Shown piece by piece: positions 23,374 through 35,005 of a stretch of DNA of 64,000 nucleotides (the stretch's first letter is position 1; each line of letters opens with the position of its first letter). This stretch comes from Aselliscus stoliczkanus. Its lineage: Eukaryota > Chordata > Mammalia > Chiroptera > Hipposideridae. Location of the stretch: contig CM066737.1 of NCBI GenBank assembly GCA_033961575.1, forward strand, positions 96,624,709 through 96,688,708, written 5' to 3'. A program made the position numbers and the translations under genes. The notes below the pieces were generated by a model. It ran no database searches. It had not been told where the DNA came from and was given only the letters and a program-made list of their open reading frames with translations.

Positions 23374-25621
23374 CTCCCTTATGCACCTTTCTTTCTAAAA
23401 TTTTCCAATAATTTGTAGTTAGCTGCTTAGTACAGTTCTATCTCAGACTAGAATCAATCATGCTCCCCAATCACTCTGAAAGCTCCTTCTGCTCTAGATA
23501 GCCAAGAATTTCAACTGACAATATTCAAAGTAAATATATTTCTCTTCTGCCATCTCTTCTACCTACTTGACACTTGTTATTAACTTCAAAATCTCATTTT
23601 CCCAGTGGGGCCTACCAGGGTTCTTATACCAAAACATCCCCGTATCTGATGGGTTTAATTTGAAAAATCTTTTAGGAGGCTATGGCCAAGTCATCAGGTT
23701 TTCTTAATGAACATGGATGTTTTATTTTCTGAGTTCTGTTATTTTGTTGCCATCACACATTCATTTATTATTTTATTCATTCATCCAGTAAATATTTATT
23801 GTCTTTTAGATATGTACCAGGCATTGTTTCAAGTACAGCAGAAAACCTGAGGCCAGTCTTATTCATTTATATTTAGTTTGTGCTATTCGACATGGATACT
23901 TGACATTTAGAAGGTTTTCCCCTATGTATTTAAAGTTAAATATTCTTGTCAGAATGTATCTAAAATTGGAGTGTTTAAAATCACTTTTGCCCGGTACATA
24001 GTGAGCCCTTTTAATTTGCTTTGTGCATTTTTTCTCTTAATCATTTTTTACAATTATGATTTTGATTATTGCTACTATTCCAGCTTCTTGTTTTCCTGAA
24101 AAAGACTTCAATTCTTAAATTGGCTCTTTATTCTATATATTGTTAACTATTTTAAACTTTTTTCCTTTTTCTGTTTTCTACGAGAACTTCCCAAGTATGT
24201 CTGATTTAATTAGTGTCTACTCCAGTAATTTGATGTTCTTCAGAATGAATTCTGCACTTTAATGCCTCCAATGGGATTTAATTTTGTATTGTTTTAAATT
24301 TTACTTTAATTTCTCTTATCCCATCTGTTTTCCTTTATATATAGTCCTACCATCTTTTTTTCTCTCCCTGTATTTTTATTTGACTGAGGTGGTATCGTAT
24401 GATCTTTTAAGAATTTGAGCTTTGCCCATTATGAATTTTACAGATGATATATTTTTTTCTTTATGTTTCATAAACATTATGTTGTTTTGTATTTCTGTTT
24501 TGCTTATCTTCACATAACTAAAAAAATATTCTGAAGTGATTTTTACAAATTGGCAAGCTATATGAATGCCTTTGGTCTTACTGTTTTTTTTACCCTTCTC
24601 ATATCAATAGCTAGAAAACTGGTCGATGTCTATAGACCAATTCTCAACAATTATCATACTATTTTGTGACATGGTATTGTTGGACTGATTTAAAATATTA
24701 TACTGTCCTCACTGTCTACATTTTCATTGAAGGGTAAGAGAAATTTCAACAGAAGCTGCTAGCCAGGTTCTTTTATTGATTGAATGATATGAAGTTTTTA
24801 TTTAGAAAAAGAAAATGATTCGTCAGTTACTTAGATAATTAATTCATATTTTAACAGACTTATGATCATCATACTCTTAACCAGTAACTTAATAATCTCA
24901 AAATCAAGATTTCTCCTTATTGTCTTCGGAGTAATTGACTATTTACATTTTTAAACAAACACAAAAACTCACTTGAAAAAAATAAAATTTATATTTCGTA
25001 TTGAAATTTTCTTGCTCTCATTCACTCTTAAAACCAAACAAAACTAAAAGCACTTTCTTTGGCCTCACATTCTTCTACAGCAAGTGCTGAAGATACATGT
25101 CCTCAATTTTTTTTTCTCTCATGTTTTTCTTGGAACTATCTCCAGGTAGGCCTCTGCCCTGTGAATTCACCTAAATTAACTTTCTACAAGATCACCAGCA
25201 AATTCTTGACCCATCTGGAGCATTTCAAAAAGTTTTCATCTTCTATCCCTCAAGCTCCCTCTCTGCTTCCAGGACATGACCATCTCCTGGATCGCCCCCC
25301 CCTCCCACTTCACTGTCACTCCGGCCAGTTTCTGTTTTAAACTAAAAGCCCTACTATGTTGGAGGTAGGGAATAAGGTAAAGGGACAGTTAGACACTCAA
25401 CTTCTCAGAATAGTTCTTGTTTACAGATTTGACTTTGAAACGTATAAATGTTTTATATAAGGAAGACAAAAATTAAATTTAAAATAATATCTTCTTTTCT
25501 GCCAATAGAGTCCTTCCACCTCCTTGTACACAGGCACATCCTTTACTTATGTCCATCACACAAAGGGTGTCCCAAGGCCTACCCAATCCAAGATATCCTA
25601 GGCCATTTCTCATCTGCAGCC
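23374..25621. other. Old decayed DNA: L2-like and possible L1/HAL1 remnants
   Basis: 23755-23830 ('ccagtaaatatttattg', 'gtaccaggcattgtt') is an ancient mammalian repeat of L2 type. 23870-24780 is T-rich and reads like the antisense of a very old L1 or HAL1, but I cannot fix it. 25060-25330 has L2-like phrases ('acaagatcaccagcaaattc'). No gene is supported. Confidence 0.4.
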
Positions 25622-25633
25622 TCATTGTCTGTT

Positions 25634-25768
25634 TTTTTTGTTTTGTTTTTTGTTTGTTTGTTTGTTTGTTTTTTGAGGGCAGTGTCACTGGCCCTCACAT
25701 GTGGGACTGAACTGGGGTCGCTGGCTTCCCAAGCCAGCGCTTAACCACCGCGCCACTCGGCCGGCCCT
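25634..25768 (-). mobile_element. tRNA-derived SINE, short form A, with (TTTG)n tail
   Basis: The long complement tail of TTTG units precedes 'gagggcagtgtcactggccc' and the head complement 'cactcggccggccc'. A 12-bp duplication, 'tcattgtctgtt', is at 25622-25633 and 25769-25780. Confidence 0.95.
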
Positions 25769-26199
25769 TCATTGTCTGTTAATATGTGGTTTCTCATCTT
25801 TGCTGATTATTCCAGAGGCTCCCATACCTTATCCTTTTCTTCCCCATACCTCTTCGAGGTTGGAAGATGAAATAGATGATGGAGCAGACGAGAGAAAGAA
25901 CTTCCTTAGTTTTGTTTCTGTTGGTTGAGATATGATGAGTTTTATTGCCCCAGCTGGAGATGATATAAGCTTTTGGGGTTTATTTAACTTTAGGAAATTA
26001 TGAAGTATCAATTCACTGTTTTCTGGGGACATTTTTATGAAGAGGCATATTTAACTCAAATGTTCTAAGTCTTTAAATCAACAGTAAATTCACGTTATTC
26101 AGGATTCTTCAATGATAACACATTTGTTCTAAGCATGAAAATGAAGCAATATCCTCAAACCTACTTTATATTCCACATGATACTAAAGTCTGTGAGTGA

Positions 26200-26895
26200 C
26201 ACCATGCTCTGCCTATTTGCCCCTCTCTCCTCCCCTCCCAAACCCCTAACAATTACTGATCTTTTTAGTGTCTCCATAGTTTTGCCTATATAGCTGGAAT
26301 AATATAGTATTATATATATATATATATATATATCCTTTTCATATTGGCTTTTGTCACTTCACAATGTGCATTTAAGTTTCCTCTGTGTCTTTTCATGGCT
26401 TGATAGCTCATCCTTTTAGGGATGAATTATTATTGTATGGATGTACCAAGATTTGTATATTCATTCAGCTATTAAAGGGCATCTTAGTTGCTTCCAACTT
26501 TTAGCAATTATGAATAAAGCTTCCATAAACATTTGTGTGCAAACTTTTGCCAGGACATGTGTTTTTCATTCATTTGGGTAAATACCAAGGAGCATGATTG
26601 CTGGATCCTATGGTAAGGGTATATTTAGTTGTAAGAAACCGCCGAATTGTCTTCATTCCCTCCAGCAATGAGTGAAAGTTCTTGTTCCTTCACATTCTTG
26701 CCAGACTTTGGTGATGTCAGTGTTTTGCATTTTAGACTTTCTAGTAGGTGCATAGTGGTATCTTATTGCTGTTTTAATTTGCATTTCCCTAATGACATTT
26801 GATGTTGAGCATCTCTCATATCCACATTTTCTGTCTGCATTATCTTTCTTGGAGATGTGTTTGTTCATTGCTTTGGCCCATTTTTAATTAGATTG
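26200..26895 (-). mobile_element. Old L1 3' region (antisense)
   Basis: Reads as L1 3'UTR then ORF2 C-terminus: 'cagacttgatagctc'-like motifs, 'gcaattatgaataaagc', 'tgctgttttaatttgcattt' and 'ttgatgttgagcatctc'. An (AT)n run lies at 26310-26333. It is continued beyond the SINE by further L1 pieces. Confidence 0.75.
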
Positions 26896-27061
26896 TTTTT
26901 TTAAAGATTTTATTGGGGAATTGGGGGAGGGGAACAGTGTTGGGGAACCAGGGAATGGGAACAGACAAGTTGCTGTCCTTTTGTTCTTCATTCTAGTTGT
27001 GGAGAATGTCTCTTCACTGGCCCGTGTTGGAATCATCATTGCGCTCTTCCCTGGTGAGGCA
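26896..27061 (-). mobile_element. SINE long form A, 5'-truncated
   Basis: Minus orientation: 'aaagattttattggggaatt', the purine-rich complement of the tail, then 'atcatcattgcgctcttccc' and 'tgaggcag', where it stops. Only the 3' part of the long form is present, joined directly to rearranged L1 sequence. Confidence 0.85.
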
Positions 27062-27067
27062 GTCACT

Positions 27068-27640
27068 CATGGAATGAAAAGACAAGCCACAAGATTTAGA
27101 GACAAACTTTGCAAAATGCATATCTGATAAAGGACTGGTATCCAAAATATACAAAGAACTCAACAGTTTGTTTCCTAATCTTGTAGCTTGTCTTTTCATT
27201 TCATTCTCTTATCAGTGCCTTTAAAAGAACAGAAATTTTTCATTTTAATGAAGTTTTTTTTATCAATTTTTTCTTTCATAGATCCTGCTTTTGGGGTTGT
27301 ATCTGAAAATTCATCACCAAACCCAAGATCACCTAGATTTTCCCCTATGCTATATTCTGGGAGTTTATAGCTTTGTGTTTTACATTTAGGTTTAGGAACT
27401 ATTTTGAATTAATTTTTGTTATGAATTTTTTTGTGTGTTTATATTAATGAGGGATATTAGTCTGTGGTTTTTTGTGGTGTCTTTTTCTGGCTTTGGTATC
27501 AGATTAATATGAGCCTCATAGATTGAGTTAGAAATTGTGTTCCCTCCTCCATCTATTAAAAGAGTATATGAAAATTTTCTATTATTTTTCTTTAAATATT
27601 TGCTAGGAACTCAGCAATGAAGCCATTTCTACTTGGCCTG
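27068..27640. mobile_element. L1 ORF2 pieces: a short sense segment next to an antisense segment
   Basis: 27068-27165 is ORF2 in sense orientation ('aatgaaaagacaagccacaa', 'atctgataaaggactggta'). From 27168 the orientation is antisense ('tgtagcttgtcttttcattt'). The two share about 35 bp in inverted form, so the sense segment is an inverted copy of the neighbouring antisense part. This lies beside the truncated SINE. Confidence 0.7.
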
Positions 27641-27649
27641 CTCTTTGTG

Positions 27650-29990
27650 GGAATTAAAAAAAAATTAAACAGGTTTATTTTGCTATAATTGACATTCAAT
27701 AAAGTGCACTTTTAAATCCTATAATTTAAATTATATATATATATGATTATATAATCTCCACAATCAAAATAATAAACGTATACATTACTTCCAAAATTTT
27801 CCTCATGATTGTGTTTTGCCAGTCCCTGACCCTGGATCCTCTGGAAAATATTGTTCTGTTCACTGTCACTAAAGATTGGTTTCCAATTATTTTAATTGTA
27901 TATAAATTGATCATACATTATATGCTCTTTTCGTCTGATTTGTTTCACTCATTTACTTTGAGGTTGATCCATGTTGTAGCATGTATCAATGGTTCATTCC
28001 TTTTCACTGCTGAGAAGTACTCTGTTGTATGGATAGACCACAGTTCTGTTTTCCAATTCATTCATCTGTTGATGTATGTTTGGGCCTCTTCTGTTTTTGG
28101 CCATTACAAATAAAGCTGTTATTAACAGTCATATACAAGTTTTGGTATGGACATATGCTTTCATTTTTCTTGGGTAATACCTAGGAGGGGAATGGTTGAA
28201 TCATATGGTAGGTGAGTTCTTACCTATTTAAGAAGCTGCTAAACTGTTTTCCAAAGTGACCATATCATTTTACATTCTGACCATCAGTGGATGAGAGTTA
28301 TAGTTGTTTTATATCCTTGCCAACAGTTGGTACAGTCAGTCTTTTTAACTTTAAACTTTCTAATTGGTCTGTAGTGGCATCTCATTGTGGTTTTAATTCT
28401 CATTTTCCTCATGGCTAATGATGTTGATTATCATTTTATGTACTTATTTACCATCCCTATGTCTTTTTTGGTGAAGTGTTTATTGATATTCTTTGTCTAT
28501 TCTTTTGTTATTTTTGTTGGTCATATTCTCAGATTAGATTTCCTAAAGTTTTGTCTAGAGTTATTACAGTTATGTCCATGAGAGATATTGGTCCTTAGTT
28601 TTCTTATAACATTTTGGTTGGTTTTGGTAATAGCATTATGTAGGTCTTAGTGAGTCAGAAACTGTTCCCTTCTCTTTAATTTCTGGAAGAGGCTGTTTAG
28701 AATTGGTATTATTCCTTCCTTAATTGTTTGGTTATTCACCATTGAAGACATCTGATTCTGGAGTTACCTTCATGGAAAGGATTTTAACCACAATTTCAAT
28801 TACTTTCATAGATGCAAGGTTATTTAGATTATCTATTTATTTTTCAGGGAGCTCTGGTAGTTTGTTATGTCAAGTAACCTGTCCATTTCAATCAAAGTTT
28901 TAAAATCTATTGGCATAAAATTGCTCACAATATTCCATTATCATTTGAAATTTTCTAGAATATGTTGGGATGCTACTCCTTTCATTCCTGATATTCATAA
29001 TTTGTGTTTCTTTCTTAGCCAGTCTGGCTGAAGGCTTATCAGTTTTATTGATCTGCTCCAAAAATTGGGTTTTGGTTTTATTGATTTTTCTCTACTATTT
29101 TCTATTTTTATTTATTTGAATTCTACTCTGAACTTTATTATTTGATTTCCTCTATTTATTTTGGGCTTTACTTGCTCTTTTTTTTTTCTTTCTAGTTTCT
29201 TTTGGTGGACGTTGAGGTCATTGATTTGAGAAATTTCCAATATAAAAGCATTTTGTCTTTAATACATCTTTAGAGGCATCCTGCACATTTTAATATATTG
29301 TGTTTTCATTTTCATCTAGTTCAAAAGACTTTTAATTTTACTTTTGGTTTACCTTTTAGAATGAATGGGCTATTTAGAAATATGATATTTAGTTTCCAAA
29401 TATTTGGGGACTTACAGAAATCTTTTTGTTATTGATTTCTAATTCAATTTCATAGTTGTTAGAGGATATATTTAATGTGACTTTAATCCTTTTAGTGTTA
29501 TTGAGACTTATTTTATGACCCAGAATATGGTCTATATTTGTAAATATCCCCTATACTCTTGGAAAGAATGCGTATTTTGCTATTGCTCAGTTGAAGAAGC
29601 TTACTCTATTTTGACCACATCAGTGAAGCTGTCAGCCCTCATGGCCTGCTCTGCCCTGGGAGAGCCTCCCTGCCAATGGAACTGGGAGGACTGTTGGGAG
29701 TACCCCAGGCAAATGCCAGACAGACTCTCTCTACTCAGTATTTAGCTGGTTTTCAAGCATAAATGCTTTTTGCTGCATGCCTTTGGACTATTGCCATAGT
29801 GCTGAAATGGTTGTTTCTGTCAGTTTTGTTCAGATTTCTCGTTGCTTTTAGGAGAGAGGATTTGCCAAGCTCCTCCCTCAGCCATAGCCAGAAGTCAGTT
29901 TGGGGCTATGGTATTATAAGCAATGAGTGGGAAAGTTTTGAGGCAGTGCTCCTTTCCAAAATTATTTTCTTCCTCTAAAATCCATGGTAG
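27650..29990 (-). mobile_element. L1 (antisense), deleted and diverged
   Basis: Starts with a minus-strand L1 3' end ('ggtttattttgctataattg') and passes through the ORF2 C-terminus (27890-28450) and RT-region text (28560-29300, for example 'gtaatagcattatgtaggtc'). It then reaches endonuclease-like sequence (about 29510-29600) and 5' text near 29820-29910. Internal pieces are missing and all frames are broken. Its 27891-28447 segment has a near-identical inverted copy at 34444-35005. Confidence 0.7.
27891..28447. repeat. Left arm of a 560-bp inverted duplication
   Basis: Reverse-complementing 34444-35005 gives this segment with about nine mismatches and one 5-bp gap by eye (about 98% identity). 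This arm sits in colinear L1 context and is therefore the likely source. Confidence 0.9.
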
Positions 29991-30455
29991 CCTCTTCAAG
30001 TTTTCCACCAATAGCTGAGAGCAAAAGACATCTACCTATACATAATGTAACTAAGGTTACCCTATTTTGCAAAATATGCAGCATTTTTACATATATGCTA
30101 AGTAACTATTAGCAAATATGATACAGAAGTATTTAAAATACAATGGGCATGGCCTCTGGTACTAAGTCTCCACTTTGAGCACTTAGCTTACAGTACAATT
30201 GAGATGCCAATGGGATCTTCTCTCAGGAAACTAAAGAGATCTGTTCCCTGTAGAATGTCATGGATAGTAAACTGGGCTGTGATACAAAGGATCATTGAAT
30301 AGCAACCAGAACAAGGATAGAAGCAAATCAGGACATAAGATTTCCTTCAGTTCCTCATAGTAACTTTTTCTAGCACCCGACAAGTCTGGATTAGAGTTAA
30401 TATCATTTATACCACAGCCACACTTGGCAATAATTCTATTTCATGTATTTACTAT

Positions 30456-30540
<85 letters not shown>

Positions 30541-30739
30541 TATCAAGACTATGGATTCAAGATCCTGGACAAACTGAGAATACAAGTTAAATTGCAAATT
30601 TTTATCCAGTAGAGATGCAAATAATTTTTGTCTGTGGAAAGGATAAATCTATAATAGTTTAGTGCTCTGTGGACAATTACCAGTTTTATATTTAACCCAG
30701 CAATATTAATCTAACTTTATTTATTGAAGTGCCTACAAA
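29991..30739. other. Unique-looking stretch with (AT)n(AC)n
   Basis: No gene seen. The compound microsatellite at 30458-30538 is the only clear feature. Confidence 0.55.
30458..30538. repeat. (AT)n(AC)n compound microsatellite
   Basis: About 44 bp of AT repeats followed by about 34 bp of AC repeats. The 62-codon frame over it is an artefact (Tyr-Ile then Thr-His runs). Confidence 0.95.
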
Positions 30740-31242
30740 TATTGGGTTGTCGAAAAAGTCATGATGTATTTTATCTATGTTTTTCAAAAGTCATTTATTT
30801 ATATAAATAACAAAGATCAATCAATGATATATTGCCCGTTTTGTTTGATAACCTTTTGCCATTTTTCGGTGAGCTTCATAATTCCTCGTTCATAAAAGGA
30901 CATGTCTTTTTTTTTTAATGAGAATGTTTTTTTAAATTAGTTTCAGGTGTACAACACAATGCAATAGTTATACTCTTTACCCCCCAAAGTGACAACCCCC
31001 CTCCCCCAGTTCACCACTCCACTCCTCCCCCCCATATCATACATATGCACTACAATTCCTTTGACGCCCTTCCACAGTATACTCCACATCCCATGACTAT
31101 CTATATATTCAGTTACAGTTGGCATACAATATTATACAACATCAGCTTCAGATGTACAGTGCAGTGATCAAGCCTCGACTCCATCCATGAAATGCTCTCC
31201 CTAACAAGACATGTGACCATCTGATACCCCACAAAATATTTA

Positions 31243-31652
31243 CAACATTATTATATTCCCCGAACTGTGTTTCATATCCCTGTGGCAATATTGTAGTTGT
31301 CTATTTATGCTGTCTAATCCCTTCCCCTTCCCCCCATCCCCAACCCCCTCCCTACTAGCAAGCCTCAGTTTTTCCTCTATATCTGAGTCTGTTTACTTTG
31401 ATCGTCCATTCAGTTTTTCAGATTCCACATATAAGTGAGATCATATGGTACTTGTCTTTCTCCAACTGATTTATTTCACTAAACATAATAGTCTCTTCAC
31501 AACATTATGAATTACATTCCCAGAACTGCCCCCGTATCCCTGCGGCAACATTGTAGTCACCCACCTATGCGGTCCAAAGCCTTCCCCCTCTCCCTCATCC
31601 CCACTCCCTCCCAGCCGCAACCATCAGTTTTTCCTTTATATCTGCTTGATAT
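31243..31652. repeat. Duplicated L1 3'UTR block around an ORF2 C-terminal piece
   Basis: 31243-31395 and 31497-31652 are similar C-rich blocks (both contain 'catatccctgtgg'/'cgtatccctgcgg', then 'cagttttt cctctatatctg' type ends). Between them, 'acatataagtgagatcatat' is the ORF2 C-terminus. A 3'UTR block therefore lies upstream of the ORF2 end in L1 sense. Confidence 0.8.
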
Positions 31653-31654
31653 GA

Positions 31655-32225
31655 CTTCAATCTTCTTAAATTTACTGAGACTTGTTTTGTGGCCTAATGT
31701 GGTCTATCTTGGAAAATGTCCCATATGTACTTGAGAAGAATGTATATTCTGTTTTTTCAGGGTGAAATGCTCTAAAAATATCAACAAAGTCCAGCTGCTC
31801 TAAAGTGTCATTTAAGGCCCCTCTTTCTGTGTTGATTTTCTGTATAAAGGGTCTGTCCATTGGTGACACTGGGGTGTTGAAGTCCCCTACTATGATAGTG
31901 TTACTGTTGATCTCTGTCTTTATGTCTGTCAAAATCTGTTATATGTAATTAGGAGTTCCTATGTTGGGTGCATAGATGTTTATTAGGGTTAGAGTGCCCT
32001 TCTTTGTCTTTCATTGTAGTCATTTTAAAGTCTATTTTGTTCAAAATAAGTATTGGTACTCAGCTTTTTTTTTCTCATTTCCATTTGCATGAAATATTCC
32101 ATCTGTAAACAGCATATACATGTGTCCTATTTTCTTATCCACTCAGTCACTCTCTGTTTTTTGATTAGAGTATTTAGCCCATTCACATTTAAAATGATTA
32201 TTGATAGGTGCATATGTATTGCCAT
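31655..32225 (-). pseudogene. L1 ORF2 endonuclease fragment
   Basis: Opens near 32225 with a reading close to ILNVNGLN and contains the diagnostic 'IIVGDFNTPVSPMDR', 'ALNDTLEQLDFVDIFRAFHP', 'EYTFFSSTYGTFSKIDHI' at 31932-31672. This is the apurinic endonuclease-like fold that nicks target DNA. Stops separate the pieces, and the reading ends in the rearranged 3' region before any RT domain. Confidence 0.9.
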
Positions 32226-32281
32226 TTTGTTATTTGTTTTCCTGGTCTTCCTGGGTTAGCTTGTTTACCCCTTTCTTTTGT

Positions 32282-33153
32282 TTAAAAAAGCCTTTTGAAC
32301 ATTTCTTGCAATGCTGGCTTGGTAGTAATGAATTCCTTAAGCTTATTCTTTTCTGAGAAGCTCTTTATTTCTCCTTCAATTTTAAGTGATAGCCGTGCTG
32401 TGTAGAGCAATCTTGGTTGTAGGCCTTTATTTTGTGTCACTTTGAATATCTCCTGGCACTCCCTTCTGGCCTGCAGAGTTTCTGTAGACAAGTCAGCTGT
32501 TAATCTAATAGGAGTTCCTTTGTATGTGACCTGCTGTCTTTCTCTTGCTGCTTTTAGGATTCTGTCTCTGTCTTTAACCTTTGCCATTTTAACTATGATG
32601 TGTCTTGGTGTGGACCTGTTTGGGTTCAGCTTGTTTGGAACCCTCTGCACTTCCTGGGCATGTATGTTGATTTCCTTCACCAGGGTAGGGAAGTTTTCAG
32701 ACATTGTTTTTTCAAATACATTCTCGACCCCTTGCTTCTTCTCTTCTCCTTCTGGTATTCCTATGAGTCGATGGTGGTTGTGCTGCATCTTGTCCCATAG
32801 GGTCTTAAACTATTTTCATTGTTTTTTATTCTTTGGTCTTTTTGTTGTGCCAACTGGGTGATTTCTGCTATTTTGTCTTCCAAATTGGTGATCCGCTCCT
32901 CTGCTTCATCTACTCTACTGGTGATTCCTTCGAGTGTGTTCTTCATTTCAGTTATTGTATTCTTTAGTTCTAACTAGTTGTTTTCTATGATTTCTCTATC
33001 CTTCCTTATGTCCTCACTAAGTTTGTTAAACATTCTTATCATCAGTGTTCTAAACTCTGACTCTGAAAGGTTCGATCCCTCTGTTTTATTTGATTCCATT
33101 TCTAGAGATTTCTTCTGGTCTTTTACTTGTGACATGTTTCTTTGTTTCCCCAT
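32282..33153 (-). pseudogene. L1 ORF1 (RNA-binding protein) pseudogene
   Basis: Starts MGKQRNMSQVKDQKK and has a coiled-coil stretch ('VDEAEERITNLEDKIAEI' at about 32910-32855). The RRM and C-terminal domain follow at 32788-32282 ('LIGIPEGEEKKQGVENVFE', 'PRHIIVKMAKVKDRDRIL'). A stop after 'IIENN' (about 32974) and a frameshift near 32780 break it. About 290 codons, somewhat shorter than the human 338. ORF1p trimers coat L1 RNA. Confidence 0.9.
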
Positions 33154-34272
33154 TCTGGCTATCGCTCTGGGATTGCTTTGATGTATTAGATAGATCACCA
33201 GGAGAGCCCTGGCTGGATCACGCAGGCACACAGCTCACGGTCCAACACTCCCATGAAAACTCCCAGTCTCAGCCTGTCCCAGTCAGCCGCTCGCAGATCA
33301 GGCCAAACAGCCCGACAACCAATCACCAGCCTGGCAACTCTGCAAGTGCAGTGCGGAGAGCGGGGACCCGAGGCGGCTTGCGCGCTCCCGCATCTCGGTG
33401 AGCAGCCTGTTGGAGCCAGAGCGCGCCCACCAGGCGTTTCCCTTCATCGCAGCACAAGCCCGGCGGAGGGTGGGGATCCGAGGCGGCTCATGCACTCTCA
33501 GGTCTCAGTGAGCAGCCTGTTGGAGCTGGAGGGCACCTGCCCAGTGTTTCCCTGGCAATGCAGTATAAGCCGGGCAGAGGCTGGGTATCCAAGGCCGCAT
33601 GCACACGCGCGCTCACACGCACTTCTGCGCCTATTCCGCAGACCATTGAAGTCTTGGACTTGACCCTCTAAGGGAGGGCCCAACCTTGAGAAAATGTTGC
33701 CCTCCTGTACAGCACTCACGTTCAGGCTCCACACCAGGGGAACAATAGTCCCAAAACCTCCAGCCTTTGCACCAAAGGTGCTCAGTTTGGTCCATCCCCA
33801 CAGGCTCCTAGGCCCGGCTCACACAGCTACTCCCTCCACCAGGAACCAGGTAAGTGCTCACCGGCCAGTGAGCCTGTGCGCTGGCCCCACTGATTCTCTA
33901 GCCGCTCTCAACCTCACCGAGCTGAGCAAAGAGTCCTCACTAATTTACTGCCGGCTATCTTAGAACTCCTCTTCCCGGCAAAGGAGCTCTGGGCTGGTGA
34001 GCTTGGGGTGCGGCCGGAGGGTCTCTCCCCCAACTGGAGAAGCTTCCCACGGCTGGGGCTTCCCTCACGGGGTTCGCCCTCTCTCGTCTCCGCCCGTCCT
34101 ACCAGAGTTGACATAGTCTCCTCTTTAATTTCTTTGTTTAGTGGTTCTGTTCATCTGGTGTTCCGGGAACCTCTGGGGTTGAGTGCTGTATAATTTGTTT
34201 GTAATTTTGGTGTGATCCTGGGAGGTAGTTAGCACAGCATCTGTCTATTCTGCCATTTTGCCAGAAGTCCAG
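33154..34272 (-). promoter_or_regulatory. L1 5'UTR with internal tandem units
   Basis: GC-rich leader of a 5'-complete L1, starting 'ctggacttctggcaaaatgg' in minus orientation. Units of about 110 bp repeat at 33353-33462, 33463-33573 and a partial from 33574 (shared 'gtgagcagcctgttggagc' and 'cgaggcggct'). L1 5'UTRs contain the internal RNA polymerase II promoter, and tandem units are known in rodent L1 promoters. Open frames here (33090-33663 plus strand) are GC-content artefacts. Confidence 0.8.
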
Positions 34273-34443
34273 AAGGACCCGTCTTTATTTGTGAAAAACT
34301 GAACAAGGTGCTGATTTACAGCCTCATCTGAATTGAACATTATACTGTGCAAGGAGTTTTGAAGAGAGCGAAACAAGTGCAAATTTTGGAGCACAAGGTC
34401 AGGCAAGTATGGTGGGTGTGCCAACACATCCCATCCAAAATGC

Positions 34444-35005
34444 ATAAGTACATAAAATGATACTCAACATCATTAGCCATGAGGAAAATGAGAATTAAAA
34501 CCACAATGAGATGCCACTACAGACCAATTAGAAAGTTTAAAGTTAAAAAGACTGACTGTACCAACTGTTTGCAAGGATATAAAACAACTATAACTCTCAT
34601 CCACTGATGGTCAGAATGTAAAATGATATGGCCACTTTGGAAAACAGTTTAGCAGCTTCTTAAATAGGTAAGAACTCACCTACCATATGATTCAACCATT
34701 CCCCTCCTAGGTATTACCCAAGAAAAATGAAAGCATATGTCCATACCAAAACTTGTATATGACTGTTAATAACAGCTTTATTTGTAATGGCCAAAAACAG
34801 AAGAGGCCCAAACATACATCAACAGATGAATGAATTGGAAAACAGAACTGTGGTCTATCCATACAACAGAGTACTTCTCAGCAGTGAAAAGGAATGAACC
34901 ATTGATACATGCTACAACATGTATAAACCTCAAAGTAAATATGCTGAGTGAAAGAAATCAGATGAAAAGAGCATATACTGTATGATCAATTTATACACAA
35001 TTAAA
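34444..35005. repeat. Inverted L1 patch inside the mariner (right arm of duplication)
   Basis: 562 bp, the reverse complement of 27891-28447 at about 98% identity. It replaces about 75 bp of the mariner and has no poly-A tail and no target duplication. It looks like DNA copied in during break repair rather than a retrotransposition. Confidence 0.9.

Larger units (their letters stand above)
30910..34272 (-). mobile_element. L1 with intact 5' end, no reverse transcriptase, rearranged 3' region
   Basis: A target duplication of about 14 bp with two differences ('aaggacatgtcttt' at 30896-30909, 'aaggacccgtcttt' at 34273-34286) proves an L1 insertion in the mariner. In L1 order: a GC-rich 5'UTR of about 1.1 kb (34272-33160) and ORF1 (33153-32282). 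Next come the ORF2 endonuclease part (32225-31655) and a 3'UTR-like block (31652-31497). A short ORF2 C-terminal piece follows (31495-31396), then the 3'UTR (31395-30910) with its poly-A as a T run. The RT and thumb regions are absent. Total 3.36 kb against about 6-7 kb for a full L1. Confidence 0.9.

Noticed and set aside
29590..29990. A GC-richer segment as a possible retroviral LTR or gene exon
   Set aside because: It continues an antisense L1 in order, and no LTR ends, primer-binding site or viral coding motifs were seen.
30458..30538. Regularly spaced short repeats as a possible CRISPR array
   Set aside because: They are dinucleotide microsatellites; no repeat-spacer structure exists anywhere in the window.
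33090..33663. Overlapping GC-rich plus-strand frames
   Set aside because: They are antisense to the L1 5'UTR and ORF1; high GC lowers stop frequency.
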